From: Candidatus Woesearchaeota archaeon
GTDB taxonomy: Archaea > Nanobdellota > Nanobdellia > Woesearchaeales > JABMPP01
NCBI GenBank assembly: GCA_018303405.1
Contig: JAGVYD010000017.1
Span: 1-64,000, forward strand
Length of the DNA stretch: 64,000 nt
Direction of reading: 5' to 3'
Shown one piece after another: positions 1-7,248 of the stretch. How positions within the stretch are numbered: the stretch's first letter is position 1; each line of letters opens with the position of its first letter. Under the pieces are notes generated by a model, which ran no database searches, was not told the DNA's origin, and saw only the letters and a program-made list of their open reading frames with translations. The position numbers and the translations under genes were made by a program.

Positions 1-96
1 GGCCCCATATGAGCTTGAATTACAAAACGCCAAAAGAAGTTTGGGACGAATTATGTAAAGCAGTTTCGTGATGTAAACCAGTTTCGGGATAACAGA
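1..96 (+). mobile_element. Right end of an insertion sequence (probable IS481/IS3 type)
   Basis: The transposase tail is followed by TGTAAACCAGTTTCGGGATA at about 73-92, which has the look of a terminal inverted repeat. A related string (GTAAAGCAGTTTCGTGAT) overlaps the last transposase codons at 55-72. The matching left end is outside the window, so the boundary is approximate. Confidence 0.35.
3..71 (+). pseudogene. C-terminal end of an rve/DDE-type transposase, cut by window edge
   Basis: The frame opens at the window edge and ends at the TGA at 69-71, giving about 22 residues. It reads PHMSLNYKTPKEVWDEL near its end. This matches the usual C-terminus of IS481/IS3-type integrase-core transposases, where an R-P-H-x-S-L block is followed by T-P-x-E. 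The rest of the gene lies outside the window, so it cannot be judged intact or broken. The sequence just after the stop looks like an element end. Family assignment rests on one short motif, so it is moderate. Confidence 0.5.
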
Positions 97-140
97 GATA
101 CGAATACAAACTGACGGGATTTAACAATAAAATTATAATC

Positions 141-1046
141 TCAGTACCTCTCCGCTTTGTCATAACCAAGGACGAGGATATTTTTTCCAGAAACCCCTTT
201 TGCTATGTCCAAAGCTACAACTATTCCTGCCTTGCCGGATCTCCCCAAATCTTCCTGGTCAAAAACTCCTTTCTCCCAATCATCCACCAGGAATACCCTA
301 TCAATCAATTGATTGGCTTCCCTGATATGCGGGAAATCTATAACTTTCTCCAGCCCATCTTGGTTCATCAAGCCTGGAAATTCACTTTTCCCTGCTTTTC
401 TTGGTTTATAACCTACTATGATTGTGTCGGGATCATACTCCTTAAAGACCCTGCCGGGCCCGACAATGCTTGACCCATTTCCAATTCCCCCTACATACAC
501 ATCTACATCGATTTTTTTCAAAACTTCCTGGGCAATCTGTGACAAGGCTCCCAAGGTTACTTCGTTATTTGTTCCTTTTGGGCCCATGGAATGATTTAGA
601 AATTTTGCTCCATATTTTTTGATGTTATCTATGATTCTCTCTTTTGTAAACCCCTGTATATCTTCAATGGCCGGCGTCGGGAGAATAATCCCTCCTTGTG
701 CTTTGATTGCTTCTATCCTTCTCTGCTTGATGGGATCGTCTGGAATCATAACAAAGCAATTGTACCCGAGCTCTTTGCCTATGCCGGCAAATGAAACTCC
801 GGCTGTTCCAGAAGTTGTCTCTAGAACATTCATTCCGGGCTTTAACCCTTCAGTTTCCTCGAATGCTTTGAACAATGCCAGGTAGACTCTGTCATAATGG
901 CTGCCGAAGTGATTATCACATTCCCTCTTGATAAAAATAGAATTCCCATTCGGCACTTCCCCTGAATACTTAACCAAGGGAGTATTGCCTATTCTGGCTT
1001 CAAGTTCCGCATATTTTTTTATACGACTTTGTTTCATCTTAATCAC
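141..1046 (-). CDS. Cysteine synthase/CBS-family fold protein lacking the PLP lysine
   Basis: The 301-residue protein has the fold-type II PLP layout. It has GNTPLVK near residue 20, the substrate loop TSGTAG at about 78-83, a glycine-rich phosphate-binding loop GGIGNGSS in the second half, and a C-terminal SGKAG...ERY block. The lysine block, normally N-P-x-G-S-x-K-D-R, reads NHFGSHYDR at 45-53, so Tyr51 (codon 894-896) replaces the Schiff-base lysine. Normal family members (O-acetylserine sulfhydrylase, cystathionine beta-synthase) need that lysine. This copy may therefore be a pseudoenzyme or use PLP differently. It is divergent from a TrmB-type regulator 88 bases away, which may control it. 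Confidence 0.8.
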   Translation of the reverse strand: MIKMKQSRIKKYAELEARIGNTPLVKYSGEVPNGNSIFIKRECDNHFGSHYDRVYLALFKAFEETEGLKPGMNVLETTSGTAGVSFAGIGKELGYNCFVMIPDDPIKQRRIEAIKAQGGIILPTPAIEDIQGFTKERIIDNIKKYGAKFLNHSMGPKGTNNEVTLGALSQIAQEVLKKIDVDVYVGGIGNGSSIVGPGRVFKEYDPDTIIVGYKPRKAGKSEFPGLMNQDGLEKVIDFPHIREANQLIDRVFLVDDWEKGVFDQEDLGRSGKAGIVVALDIAKGVSGKNILVLGYDKAERY

Positions 1047-1134
1047 AATATAGTAGTAACATCTCTTATATTTATATTTATGTTGTCTTAAAATAAAACG
1101 ACAAGTTTATTTACCAGGACACATTTCACATCGA

Positions 1135-1830
1135 ATGCAAAGCGAAGAAATACTCCAGAACTTTGGACTGACTGAGGCAGAAGTCAAATTATACATTGCA
1201 TTGCTGAATCTTGCCGAAGGCACGGCAAACCAGCTGGCTGACCGCACGAACACCAATAGAACCTTTACCTATGACCGGCTTAAGAAACTCCTGGATTTGG
1301 GCATGGCCAGCTATGTAATTAAGGACAGCAAAAAATACTTCAAGCCTGCCGAGCCATCACACCTTCTTGCCATTCTAAAAGAAAGAGAGGAGCAGCTGAA
1401 GTCAATTTTGCCTGACCTCGAAAGACTGAAAAAGCCAATAAAAAAAGGACCCAAAGTCGAATTGTACTCCTCCAAAAAAGGCATTCGCACGGCATTGAAT
1501 CTAATCTTAAAGGAAAAAAAGGAAGTTTTGATTCATGGCTCAATTGCTCCTTTCATTGAAATTATGGAATCCTACTATGACATCTGGAATCAAAGGAGGC
1601 GCAAGGAAAAAATCATGATTAAGCTGCTGTCCAACGAGAATATTAGCGTGCCATACTCTGAATCTGACCTGCTGGGCGAGGATGGTAAATACAACACCAC
1701 CACTTTCACATTTGGAAACAACACCATAATCGCAATATGGGCAGATAATCCGGTTGCTATATTGATTGAAAGCGAGGAGATAGCCAAAGAAAATTCATTA
1801 TTTTTTACAGCATCTGGGACCGCGAAATAA
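1135..1830 (+). CDS. TrmB-family transcriptional regulator, N-terminal part (frameshifted)
   Basis: Residues 1-65 form the TrmB winged helix (FGLTEAEVKLYIALL, then a recognition helix around TNTNRTFTYDRLKKL). A short coiled linker follows, then a TrmB effector domain (VLIHGSIAPFIEIMESYYDIW...AILIESEEIAKENSLFF). In this frame the protein ends early at 1830. Moving back one base after the T6 run at 1801-1806 restores YSIWDREIKIYPGVEG and continues into the downstream ORF. The gene is thus either broken by a one-base deletion or read by -1 frameshifting on the T-run. It is divergent from the cysteine-synthase-like gene. TrmB proteins usually sense small ligands such as sugars; the ligand here is unknown. 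Confidence 0.8.
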   Translation: MQSEEILQNFGLTEAEVKLYIALLNLAEGTANQLADRTNTNRTFTYDRLKKLLDLGMASYVIKDSKKYFKPAEPSHLLAILKEREEQLKSILPDLERLKKPIKKGPKVELYSSKKGIRTALNLILKEKKEVLIHGSIAPFIEIMESYYDIWNQRRRKEKIMIKLLSNENISVPYSESDLLGEDGKYNTTTFTFGNNTIIAIWADNPVAILIESEEIAKENSLFFTASGTAK

Positions 1831-2249
1831 AGATCTACCCAGGCGTCGAAGGGATTCAGCGGGCATGGATGGAGCTTGTTGCGAAGGGGGCCAAAGAACT
1901 CGTTGGTTTTGGATTTTCATGGGATTTGGCCCAGATTTACGGGAGAGAGTTCAGCAATAAATGGCATAAGGAAAGAATGATAAACAAGATTCCGGCCAGG
2001 TTAGTGTCCTACAATGATGATAATTCGAAAAAATATTTTGACGTGAGGATGATGGAATGGCAGAATTTCAATATCCGGTTCCTGGATAGGGATTATTGCG
2101 GGCCTTCCTGTGTAACACTCTCTGATAACCTGATTGTTCAATTTTTATATACTGAAAAAAAGTTCAGGGTGATTGTAAGCAAGAATAAGGAAATGATTGC
2201 AGTTTATAAAAAACATTTTGAATCGCTTTGGCTGAAATCCGAACAGTGA
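1806..2249 (+). CDS. C-terminal part of the frameshifted TrmB-family regulator
   Basis: Read in the -1 frame from 1806, this segment continues the upstream gene without a stop to 2249. It encodes a second copy of the TrmB effector-type domain (ELVGFGFSWDLAQIYGREF...NLIVQFLYTEKKFRVIV...KKHFESLWLK). Both effector domains end in an aromatic-rich F-F/H-F...W motif, so the full product would be about 370 residues, a wHTH followed by two related domains. The first ATG in this frame (1869) falls inside the linker and has no clear ribosome-binding site, so it is probably not an independent gene. Confidence 0.65.
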   Translation, partial: YSIWDREIKIYPGVEGIQRAWMELVAKGAKELVGFGFSWDLAQIYGREFSNKWHKERMINKIPARLVSYNDDNSKKYFDVRMMEWQNFNIRFLDRDYCGPSCVTLSDNLIVQFLYTEKKFRVIVSKNKEMIAVYKKHFESLWLKSEQ

Positions 2250-2260
2250 ATGAATCAGGC

Positions 2261-2273
2261 AAAATTTATATAG
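2261..2273 (+). promoter_or_regulatory. TATA-type promoter of the 2305 wHTH gene
   Basis: AAAATTTATATAG lies 32-44 bases before the ATG at 2305. A GGTGA Shine-Dalgarno-like motif follows at 2294-2298. The pattern is a normal archaeal promoter with a short leader. Confidence 0.5.
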
Positions 2274-2304
2274 TGACGTCTATTCAAGAATCCGGTGACC
2301 AAAT

Positions 2305-2712
2305 ATGAGATACTCCTACCAGCGCATAACCATCATCAGAAGCCAGAAGCCAGAGCGTAATGATATCAATGCCGACCTGCAATGGCTTGGAGCGTCTCTT
2401 GGCCTGTTTGGCCTGAGGGACAAGGACAAGTCAATGTTCCGCGTTTTCCTGGAGCTGCTCAAGAATTCCAAAATCAAAAAGCCCCTGACAAGCGATGAGA
2501 TTGCAACAAAGCTGAAGCTCTCCCGCGGCACAGTCATGCACCATATGAACAAGCTTATAGAGTCAGGCATTGTGATGAATGAGAGGAACAAATATATCCT
2601 CAGGGAAGACACCCTTGAGCTTTTGGTCAACGACATTGAGAAGGATATGAAACGGACTTGCAATGAACTTAAGCAAATAGCGAAGGAAATTGATAAATGG
2701 TTCGAAATTTAA
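2305..2712 (+). CDS. Winged-helix (ArsR-like) DNA-binding protein
   Basis: The 135-residue protein carries a clear winged helix at about 60-105 (LTSDEIATKLKLSRGTVMHHMNKL, then a wing ending in NKYILRED). The basic, aromatic N-terminal extension (RYSYQRITIIRSQKPERND) has no known domain. The C-terminal helix (LLVNDIEKDMKRTCNELKQIAKEID) could mediate dimerisation. No metal-sensing cysteine cluster is visible, so it is not a classical metal-sensing ArsR. The last 29 bases of the coding region are duplicated 123 bases downstream, flanking a hairpin insert; the reading frame is not damaged. Target unknown. Confidence 0.75.
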   Translation: MRYSYQRITIIRSQKPERNDINADLQWLGASLGLFGLRDKDKSMFRVFLELLKNSKIKKPLTSDEIATKLKLSRGTVMHHMNKLIESGIVMNERNKYILREDTLELLVNDIEKDMKRTCNELKQIAKEIDKWFEI

Positions 2713-2831
2713 GTTATACATAATTTTATCTTTAGTTGCAGTTCGGGAGACCGAACGAAGTGAGCGTCTCCCCAGCTTCCGTGCGAGCCGAGGCCAGCTC
2801 TTGCGAAGGAAATTGATAAATGGTTCGAAAT
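2680..2831 (+). repeat. Hairpin insert between 29-bp direct repeats
   Basis: An exact 29-base direct repeat occurs at 2680-2708 (the end of the wHTH gene) and at 2803-2831. The roughly 94 bases between them contain two overlapping hairpins: GTTCGG/CCGAAC (2741-2746 with 2751-2756) and GGGAGAC/GTCTCCC (2745-2751 with 2766-2772). The two stems share bases, so only one can form at a time. The layout suggests a small element that duplicated the gene's 3' end when it inserted, leaving the gene intact. A poly-T/poly-A hairpin (CCTTTTTTC...AAAAGG) follows at about 2853-2870. Confidence 0.7.
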
Positions 2832-2966
2832 ATAGTGAGTTTTTGGTATTTACCCTTTTTTCAAAAAAGGATAAATTTAGTTGAAAATAATCCTTAATCT
2901 CTAAACTATCGCTTCACAATCGCTATGGAAAAATATATATAGGCTTTTACGTCTTGTCTGGCTACT

Positions 2967-3866
2967 GTGATTACCAAAAAAAGAGTGATACTGGCATCAT
3001 TGATTCTCATAGCTGTTCTAATGTCTGGCTGCATAAAGCTGACTATTAACCAGGTTATCAACGCAGACGGCTCATCTGAGGTGCAGGTGATCTATGACAT
3101 GTCTGCCCTATCTGCAATGGCCCAGGCATTTGCCAATGAGTCTGCTGATGGCGAGGATGCCTCTGATTCCAAGAGTGAGATGGAAGAATCATGTGCGGGA
3201 TTCTATAACTCCACAAGCCTTCAAAATCCCAGGTGCTCTGTGACAGATGACCTTAAGGTTGTAATGTCTGGCGAAACATCGCTTGATGGCAACCCGGCAT
3301 TCAAAGTTTCCAGGAGCATCCCTTATGTTACATATACATTTGACGCCAAGGCTGTCAATTCAATTTTGTCCGACGTGGGAGATGCCCAGGGGCAATCATT
3401 TGACACAGACCAATTGAAACAGGCTAAAGCTGCGGCTGGCGCAATGGGCATGTCCTTTACTTATGTTGTTCAAATGCCCGGGACGATTTACGAAGCTGAT
3501 GCCGGCACCATTGAAGAAGATAAAATCACAATTGACATATTCGACATGCTCGATTCGGAAAATGTTTACATAAAATCGCGCGAACTTAACCTGCTATGGG
3601 ACATCGGCCTTATTGTTATTGTAGTCATAACAGTTTTTTTGGTCATTCTTTTCCTTGGAAAAAGGGGAAATAAAATCCAGAGCAATGCTCAGGAGCAATA
3701 CCAGCAAGCTGCTTACCAATCCGACCCATACCGGCAGGACCAGGCAGGCCAGCAGCAATACCAGCAGCAATATCCGGCAGGCCAGCAGCAGTATCCGCAA
3801 CAGTATCCACCACAAGGCCAACAAGCGCAGAATCAGCAGCAATATGGGCGATACCCTCCGAGATAA
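2967..3866 (+). CDS. Membrane-anchored lipoprotein with Q/Y/P-rich cytoplasmic tail
   Basis: The 299-residue product starts at GTG 2967, with a TATA box (AAAATATATATAGG) at about 2930-2943. It has a signal peptide with a lipobox (VLMSGC, Cys22) and then an extracellular domain of about 190 residues whose opening (LTINQVINADGSSEVQVIYD) resembles LppM-like lipoprotein domains. A transmembrane helix lies at about 213-230 (IGLIVIVVITVFLVILFL), followed by a cytoplasmic tail of about 60 residues built from QQYQQ, QQYP and QYPPQ repeats. The low-complexity tail could mediate self-association. The function is unknown. Confidence 0.7.
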   Translation: MITKKRVILASLILIAVLMSGCIKLTINQVINADGSSEVQVIYDMSALSAMAQAFANESADGEDASDSKSEMEESCAGFYNSTSLQNPRCSVTDDLKVVMSGETSLDGNPAFKVSRSIPYVTYTFDAKAVNSILSDVGDAQGQSFDTDQLKQAKAAAGAMGMSFTYVVQMPGTIYEADAGTIEEDKITIDIFDMLDSENVYIKSRELNLLWDIGLIVIVVITVFLVILFLGKRGNKIQSNAQEQYQQAAYQSDPYRQDQAGQQQYQQQYPAGQQQYPQQYPPQGQQAQNQQQYGRYPPR

Positions 3867-3963
3867 TCATCCTCATAGTCCTTTTTTCTGTCGCACAATG
3901 CAGCCAGCCTTTTTTGCAAAAAGTCTGGGCCAAAAAACCCTGTTACTCATTTCTGTTAAACAT

Positions 3964-3975
3964 AAGCTTTTTAAG
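3964..3975 (+). promoter_or_regulatory. Likely promoter of the riboflavin operon
   Basis: AAGCTTTTTAAG is a TATA-like palindromic AT block. It lies 32-43 bases before the TTG at 4007, which itself has GGTGGG at 3998-4003. This favours a ribK start at 4007 over the upstream ATG at 3914, which would precede the promoter. Confidence 0.4.
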
Positions 3976-4006
3976 TAGCCAAAGTATCCGTAACCTCGGT
4001 GGGATA

Positions 4007-4639
4007 TTGGATGAACTGCTTTTATGCATTGCAAGGAATTCTGGCCGTGGCGAGCTGAAGACATCAACTGGCAGGCTTGCAGCTGAAATTGGGATATCCC
4101 AGCAAAGCATCTCCCGCAAGCTTCGAAGCCTTGAGCAAAAAGGCTTAATCCTCCGGGCTTCTGCTCCGTCAGGCATGACAATCAGCATTAAGGAAAAGGG
4201 CCTGCTGATGCTCAAGTCAGAATACATGCTCCTTAAGGGCATCTTTGAGTCAACCTCCAAAATCAATGGCAAAGTCACAAGCGGCATGGGCGAAGGGGGG
4301 TATTATGTGAAGATATATTCCGGCAAATTCAGGAAAATGCTTGGATTCGCCCCCTTTCCAGGCACCCTTAACATCAAGGTTGACCCGGCATCCAAGAAAG
4401 TCTTCCTTGCAGGGTCTGAGCAGATCACTATCCCGGAATTCAGGACAAAAACCCGCACATTTGGCGTAGTCCATTGCTACAAAGTAAGAATTGGCAAATC
4501 TGTAAAGGGCGCGCTGATTGCCCCGGTCCGGGCAAGGCATCCAGAGAACATAGCAGAGCTGATTGCTCCCATAAACCTGAGAAGGAAATTCTCGCTCATG
4601 GATGGCAGCGAAATTTCAGTTGAGAGGGATGGGCCATGA
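4007..4639 (+). CDS. ribK: CTP-dependent riboflavin kinase with N-terminal wHTH
   Basis: RibK makes FMN from riboflavin using CTP, the archaeal route. A winged helix comes first (LAAEIGISQQSISRKLRSLEQKG). The RibK barrel follows (GGYYVKIYSGKFRKMLGF, FPGTLNIKV, then VHCYKVRIGKSVKGALIAPVRARHP and the closing IAELIAPINLRRKF). The ORF could begin at ATG 3914, but a TATA-like box at 3964-3975 and GGTGGG before TTG 4007 make 4007 the better start. It is the first gene of the rib operon and overlaps ribC by ATGA. The wHTH fusion is known in euryarchaeal RibK and may let the protein regulate transcription of its own pathway. Confidence 0.85.
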   Translation: MDELLLCIARNSGRGELKTSTGRLAAEIGISQQSISRKLRSLEQKGLILRASAPSGMTISIKEKGLLMLKSEYMLLKGIFESTSKINGKVTSGMGEGGYYVKIYSGKFRKMLGFAPFPGTLNIKVDPASKKVFLAGSEQITIPEFRTKTRTFGVVHCYKVRIGKSVKGALIAPVRARHPENIAELIAPINLRRKFSLMDGSEISVERDGP

Positions 4640-5103
4640 AAATCGGGGTTGCTGATACGACATTTTCCAGGGTTGACATGTTCGCTTTTGTTGAGCAGGC
4701 ATTCAGCCAGGTGGGCAAGCGCATCATAATTGAGAGGTACACTGTTCCTGGCGTCAAGGATCTCCCATTGGCGTGCAAGCGCTTGCTCCAGCACCACAAT
4801 TGCGATATTGTTATGGCATTGGGCATGGTCGGGCCTGAGCCAATTGACAAGCAATGCAGCCATGAGGCATCTATGGCAATCCAGCAGGTGCAGCTGATGG
4901 CTGACAGGCACATACTTGAGGTTTTTGTGCACATGGATGAGGCAAAGGACGACAAAGACTTGCACAATCTGGCAAAAAACAGGGCATCGAAGCATGCACT
5001 GAATGCCATTGAGTTGCTAAAAGGAAAGACAGCCCTTAGCCCTTATGCAGGGACAGGCAGGCGACAGGGCAGGAATGATGCAGGGCAGGTGAAGAACAAA
5101 TGA
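4636..5103 (+). CDS. ribC: Archaeal-type riboflavin synthase
   Basis: The 155-residue protein matches the archaeal riboflavin synthase family, which resembles lumazine synthase and differs from bacterial RibE. It converts two 6,7-dimethyl-8-ribityllumazine molecules to riboflavin plus the pyrimidine. Visible family features are the start KIGVADTTFSRVDM, the block YTVPGVKDLPLACKRLL, the loop ALGMVGPEPIDKQCSHEAS and FVHMDEAKDDKDL. The start overlaps the ribK stop (ATGA) and the end overlaps the ribH start, so the genes are translationally coupled. The last 15 residues (GRRQGRNDAGQVKNK) are a basic tail. Confidence 0.9.
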   Translation: MKIGVADTTFSRVDMFAFVEQAFSQVGKRIIIERYTVPGVKDLPLACKRLLQHHNCDIVMALGMVGPEPIDKQCSHEASMAIQQVQLMADRHILEVFVHMDEAKDDKDLHNLAKNRASKHALNAIELLKGKTALSPYAGTGRRQGRNDAGQVKNK

Positions 5104-5513
5104 AACACAGAATTTCAATCATAGTCTCAGATTTTAACGGCAATATTACTTCAAAAATGCTCGCATATGCTGAGAAGACAGCAAAAAAACTTGGCTTGGA
5201 TATTACCAGCGTGGTACATGTCCCTGGCACATTCGAAATTCCTTTGGCATTGAAGCATGTTTTATCCAAAAAAAATATTGACGGCGCAGTTGTGCTCGGT
5301 GCAGTCAAGCAGGGAGATACCGGCCATGATGTTGTTGTGGCAGAGAATTGCGCAAGGCAGATCATGAAGCTGTCCCTGAAGCACAGCATACCCATTGGCC
5401 TAGGTGTCATAGGCCCAAAGGCAACGATTAAGCACGCCGAGGAAAGAGCCGAGGAATATTCTGTCAGGGCTGTTGAAACTGTTTCAAAAATGATAAATGT
5501 CATGAGGCAATGA
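5100..5513 (+). CDS. ribH: 6,7-dimethyl-8-ribityllumazine synthase
   Basis: RibH condenses the ribityl pyrimidine with dihydroxybutanone phosphate. The 137-residue product has the core motifs: the SDFNG ring-stacking loop near residue 12, VPGTFEIPLAL, the phosphate loop GAVKQGDTGHDVVVAENCARQ and IGLGVIGPKATIKHAEERA. The catalytic histidine is in DTGHD. It overlaps both neighbours by four bases. The length is typical for archaeal RibH. Confidence 0.93.
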   Translation: MKHRISIIVSDFNGNITSKMLAYAEKTAKKLGLDITSVVHVPGTFEIPLALKHVLSKKNIDGAVVLGAVKQGDTGHDVVVAENCARQIMKLSLKHSIPIGLGVIGPKATIKHAEERAEEYSVRAVETVSKMINVMRQ

Positions 5514-6157
5514 GCATGGAAAAAGGCAAGAAAGAAAGCGGGCATGGTATTTCATGCGAAATAGAAGTCAGACAGGAGGCAGAGGCCAGTCTCCCAACAG
5601 CTTTTGGCGATTTTAGAATTATCTATTTTTCCAACAGCCAGGATAAGAAAGACCATGTTGCATTGGTCAAGGGTAAAATCAAGGGGATGGAAAATGTCCT
5701 TGTTCGCGTGCATTCAAAGTGCCTTACCGGCGACTCTTTCGGCTCAATAAAATGTGACTGCCGTGCCCAGCTGGAAGGCGCAATGAAAAAAATCGAAGGT
5801 GAAGGCGCAGGGGCAATCATTTACCTTGACCAGGAAGGGAGGGGCATCGGCCTTATGAACAAAATAAAGGCATATGCGCTCCAGGATACGGGCCTGGACA
5901 CAGTTGAGGCAAACCTTAAGCTTGGACTGAAAGCTGATGAAAGAAATTTCCACATTGCTGCGCGGATTATAGAATCCTTGGGAGTTAAGAGCATAAGGCT
6001 TATGACAAACAATCCTGAAAAGCTGAAGAATCTTAAAATGTGCGGAATCAAGGTGATTGAACGGGTGCCGAGCATTACAAAACCAACAAGCCAAAACAAG
6101 GGCTATCTCAATACGAAAAAAGACAAGTTTGGGCACCTTATCAGTGACGCAATATGA
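5510..6157 (+). CDS. ribA: GTP cyclohydrolase II (bacterial type)
   Basis: RibA opens the guanine ring of GTP to give the first pyrimidine intermediate. The 215-residue protein has the zinc-binding block CLTGDSFGSIKCDCRAQ, the catalytic segment YLDQEGRGIGLMNKIKAYALQD, and the nucleotide-binding end LMTNNPEKLKNLKMCGIKVIERVP. Most archaea use GTP cyclohydrolase III plus a formamide hydrolase, so a bacterial-type RibA inside an operon with archaeal RibK and RibC is a hybrid pathway. There is no fused RibB (DHBP synthase) domain, and no ribB is visible in the window. Overlaps with neighbours are ATGA-type. Confidence 0.93.
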   Translation: MSMEKGKKESGHGISCEIEVRQEAEASLPTAFGDFRIIYFSNSQDKKDHVALVKGKIKGMENVLVRVHSKCLTGDSFGSIKCDCRAQLEGAMKKIEGEGAGAIIYLDQEGRGIGLMNKIKAYALQDTGLDTVEANLKLGLKADERNFHIAARIIESLGVKSIRLMTNNPEKLKNLKMCGIKVIERVPSITKPTSQNKGYLNTKKDKFGHLISDAI

Positions 6158-7227
6158 GAAAAAAAAATTCACCCATTTCCAAAAAGAAAGATGAATTCTA
6201 TATGGGGCTTGCAATTGACCTAGCCAAAAAGGCAAGGCCGAGCCCAAACCCAAGAGTGGGGGCAATCCTTGTTAAGAATGGAAAAATCATTGGGAAAGGC
6301 TATCATCGCAAGGCAGGGGAGCCCCACGCTGAAATTAACGCAATCAACAGTGCAAAAAGAAAACTTCCTGATCTCTCTGGCAGCACTTTGTACATAACAC
6401 TGGAGCCATGCTGCCATTATGGCAAGACACCACCATGCACCAATCGCATACTGGCTGAAAAAATTGGAAGGGTAGTCATTGGGGCAAAGGACCCGAACAG
6501 GCTTGTTGCCGGCAGGGGAATTTCAATCCTAAGGAAAAATGTTGCCAAAATAACCGCTGGAGTCCTGTCCGTATCAGCAACGGAAATAAATGACGGCTAC
6601 AATCATTTTATCACAACGGGCTGGCCCCTTGTTGTGCTTAAGGCAGCAATCTCGCTTGACGGAAAAATATCAGCTGAAAATCGCGATTCAAAGTGGATAT
6701 CAAACAGGAAGTCAAGACGGATTGTCCATGAAATGCGAAGCAAATATGATGCAATCCTGGTTGGCTCAGGAACAGTGCTCAAAGATAATCCAAGGCTGAC
6801 CAGCAGGATAAGGGGAGGCATTGACCCAATGAGGATAATCTTTGACTCAAAGCTGTCCCTGCCCCTGAATGCAAAGGTGCTGGCGGACAGGAATGCCATT
6901 ATCTTTACAACAGCAAAATGCAATAAGGCCAAGAAACTGCTCTTGGAGAAAAAAGGCTATGAAATCCAGGTTGCCGGAAATAGCCAGGTGGACCTGAAAA
7001 AAGCCCTGTCATTCTTGGGAAAAAGAGGCATAACAGGCATTCTTGTTGAAGGAGGGGCAAAAATTTATGGGTCATTTATCAATCAGAAGCTTGCTGACAA
7101 AGTTATCCTGTTCATTGCACCCAATGTAAGGGGCGGGCAGAATGCACCAGTTTTTCCGTCAATAAGCCTGAAAAATCCCACTTATACAAAAATTGATGAC
7201 AATGTCATGATTGAAGGGGATTTGTGA
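6154..7227 (+). CDS. ribD: Bifunctional riboflavin pyrimidine deaminase/reductase
   Basis: The 357-residue protein has an N-terminal cytidine-deaminase-fold domain with the zinc ligands HAE (in GEPHAEINAI) and PCCHYGKTPPC. A C-terminal reductase domain follows (LKAAISLDGKISAENRDSKWIS, VGSGTVLKDNPRLTSR, ILVEGGAKIYGSFI). It deaminates the RibA product and reduces its ribosyl chain. The fused bacterial order again differs from the archaeal pathway, in which the reductase usually stands alone and acts before deamination. It ends the operon, 20 bases before the converging accA-accD gene. Confidence 0.93.
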   Translation: MRKKNSPISKKKDEFYMGLAIDLAKKARPSPNPRVGAILVKNGKIIGKGYHRKAGEPHAEINAINSAKRKLPDLSGSTLYITLEPCCHYGKTPPCTNRILAEKIGRVVIGAKDPNRLVAGRGISILRKNVAKITAGVLSVSATEINDGYNHFITTGWPLVVLKAAISLDGKISAENRDSKWISNRKSRRIVHEMRSKYDAILVGSGTVLKDNPRLTSRIRGGIDPMRIIFDSKLSLPLNAKVLADRNAIIFTTAKCNKAKKLLLEKKGYEIQVAGNSQVDLKKALSFLGKRGITGILVEGGAKIYGSFINQKLADKVILFIAPNVRGGQNAPVFPSISLKNPTYTKIDDNVMIEGDL

Positions 7228-7248
7228 AAAAGTTTTCTGCAAGGGAAA

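Noticed and set aside
3881-3960. Possible further copy of the nested-palindrome element before ribK
   Set aside because: GGCC and poly-A/T words recall the family, but the conserved CATCAATT-TGCGA segment and matching arms are absent.
3594-3978. Several Q/R-rich ORFs on both strands over the lipoprotein tail
   Set aside because: They are alternative frames of the repeated CAG/CAA codons in the Q-rich tail.
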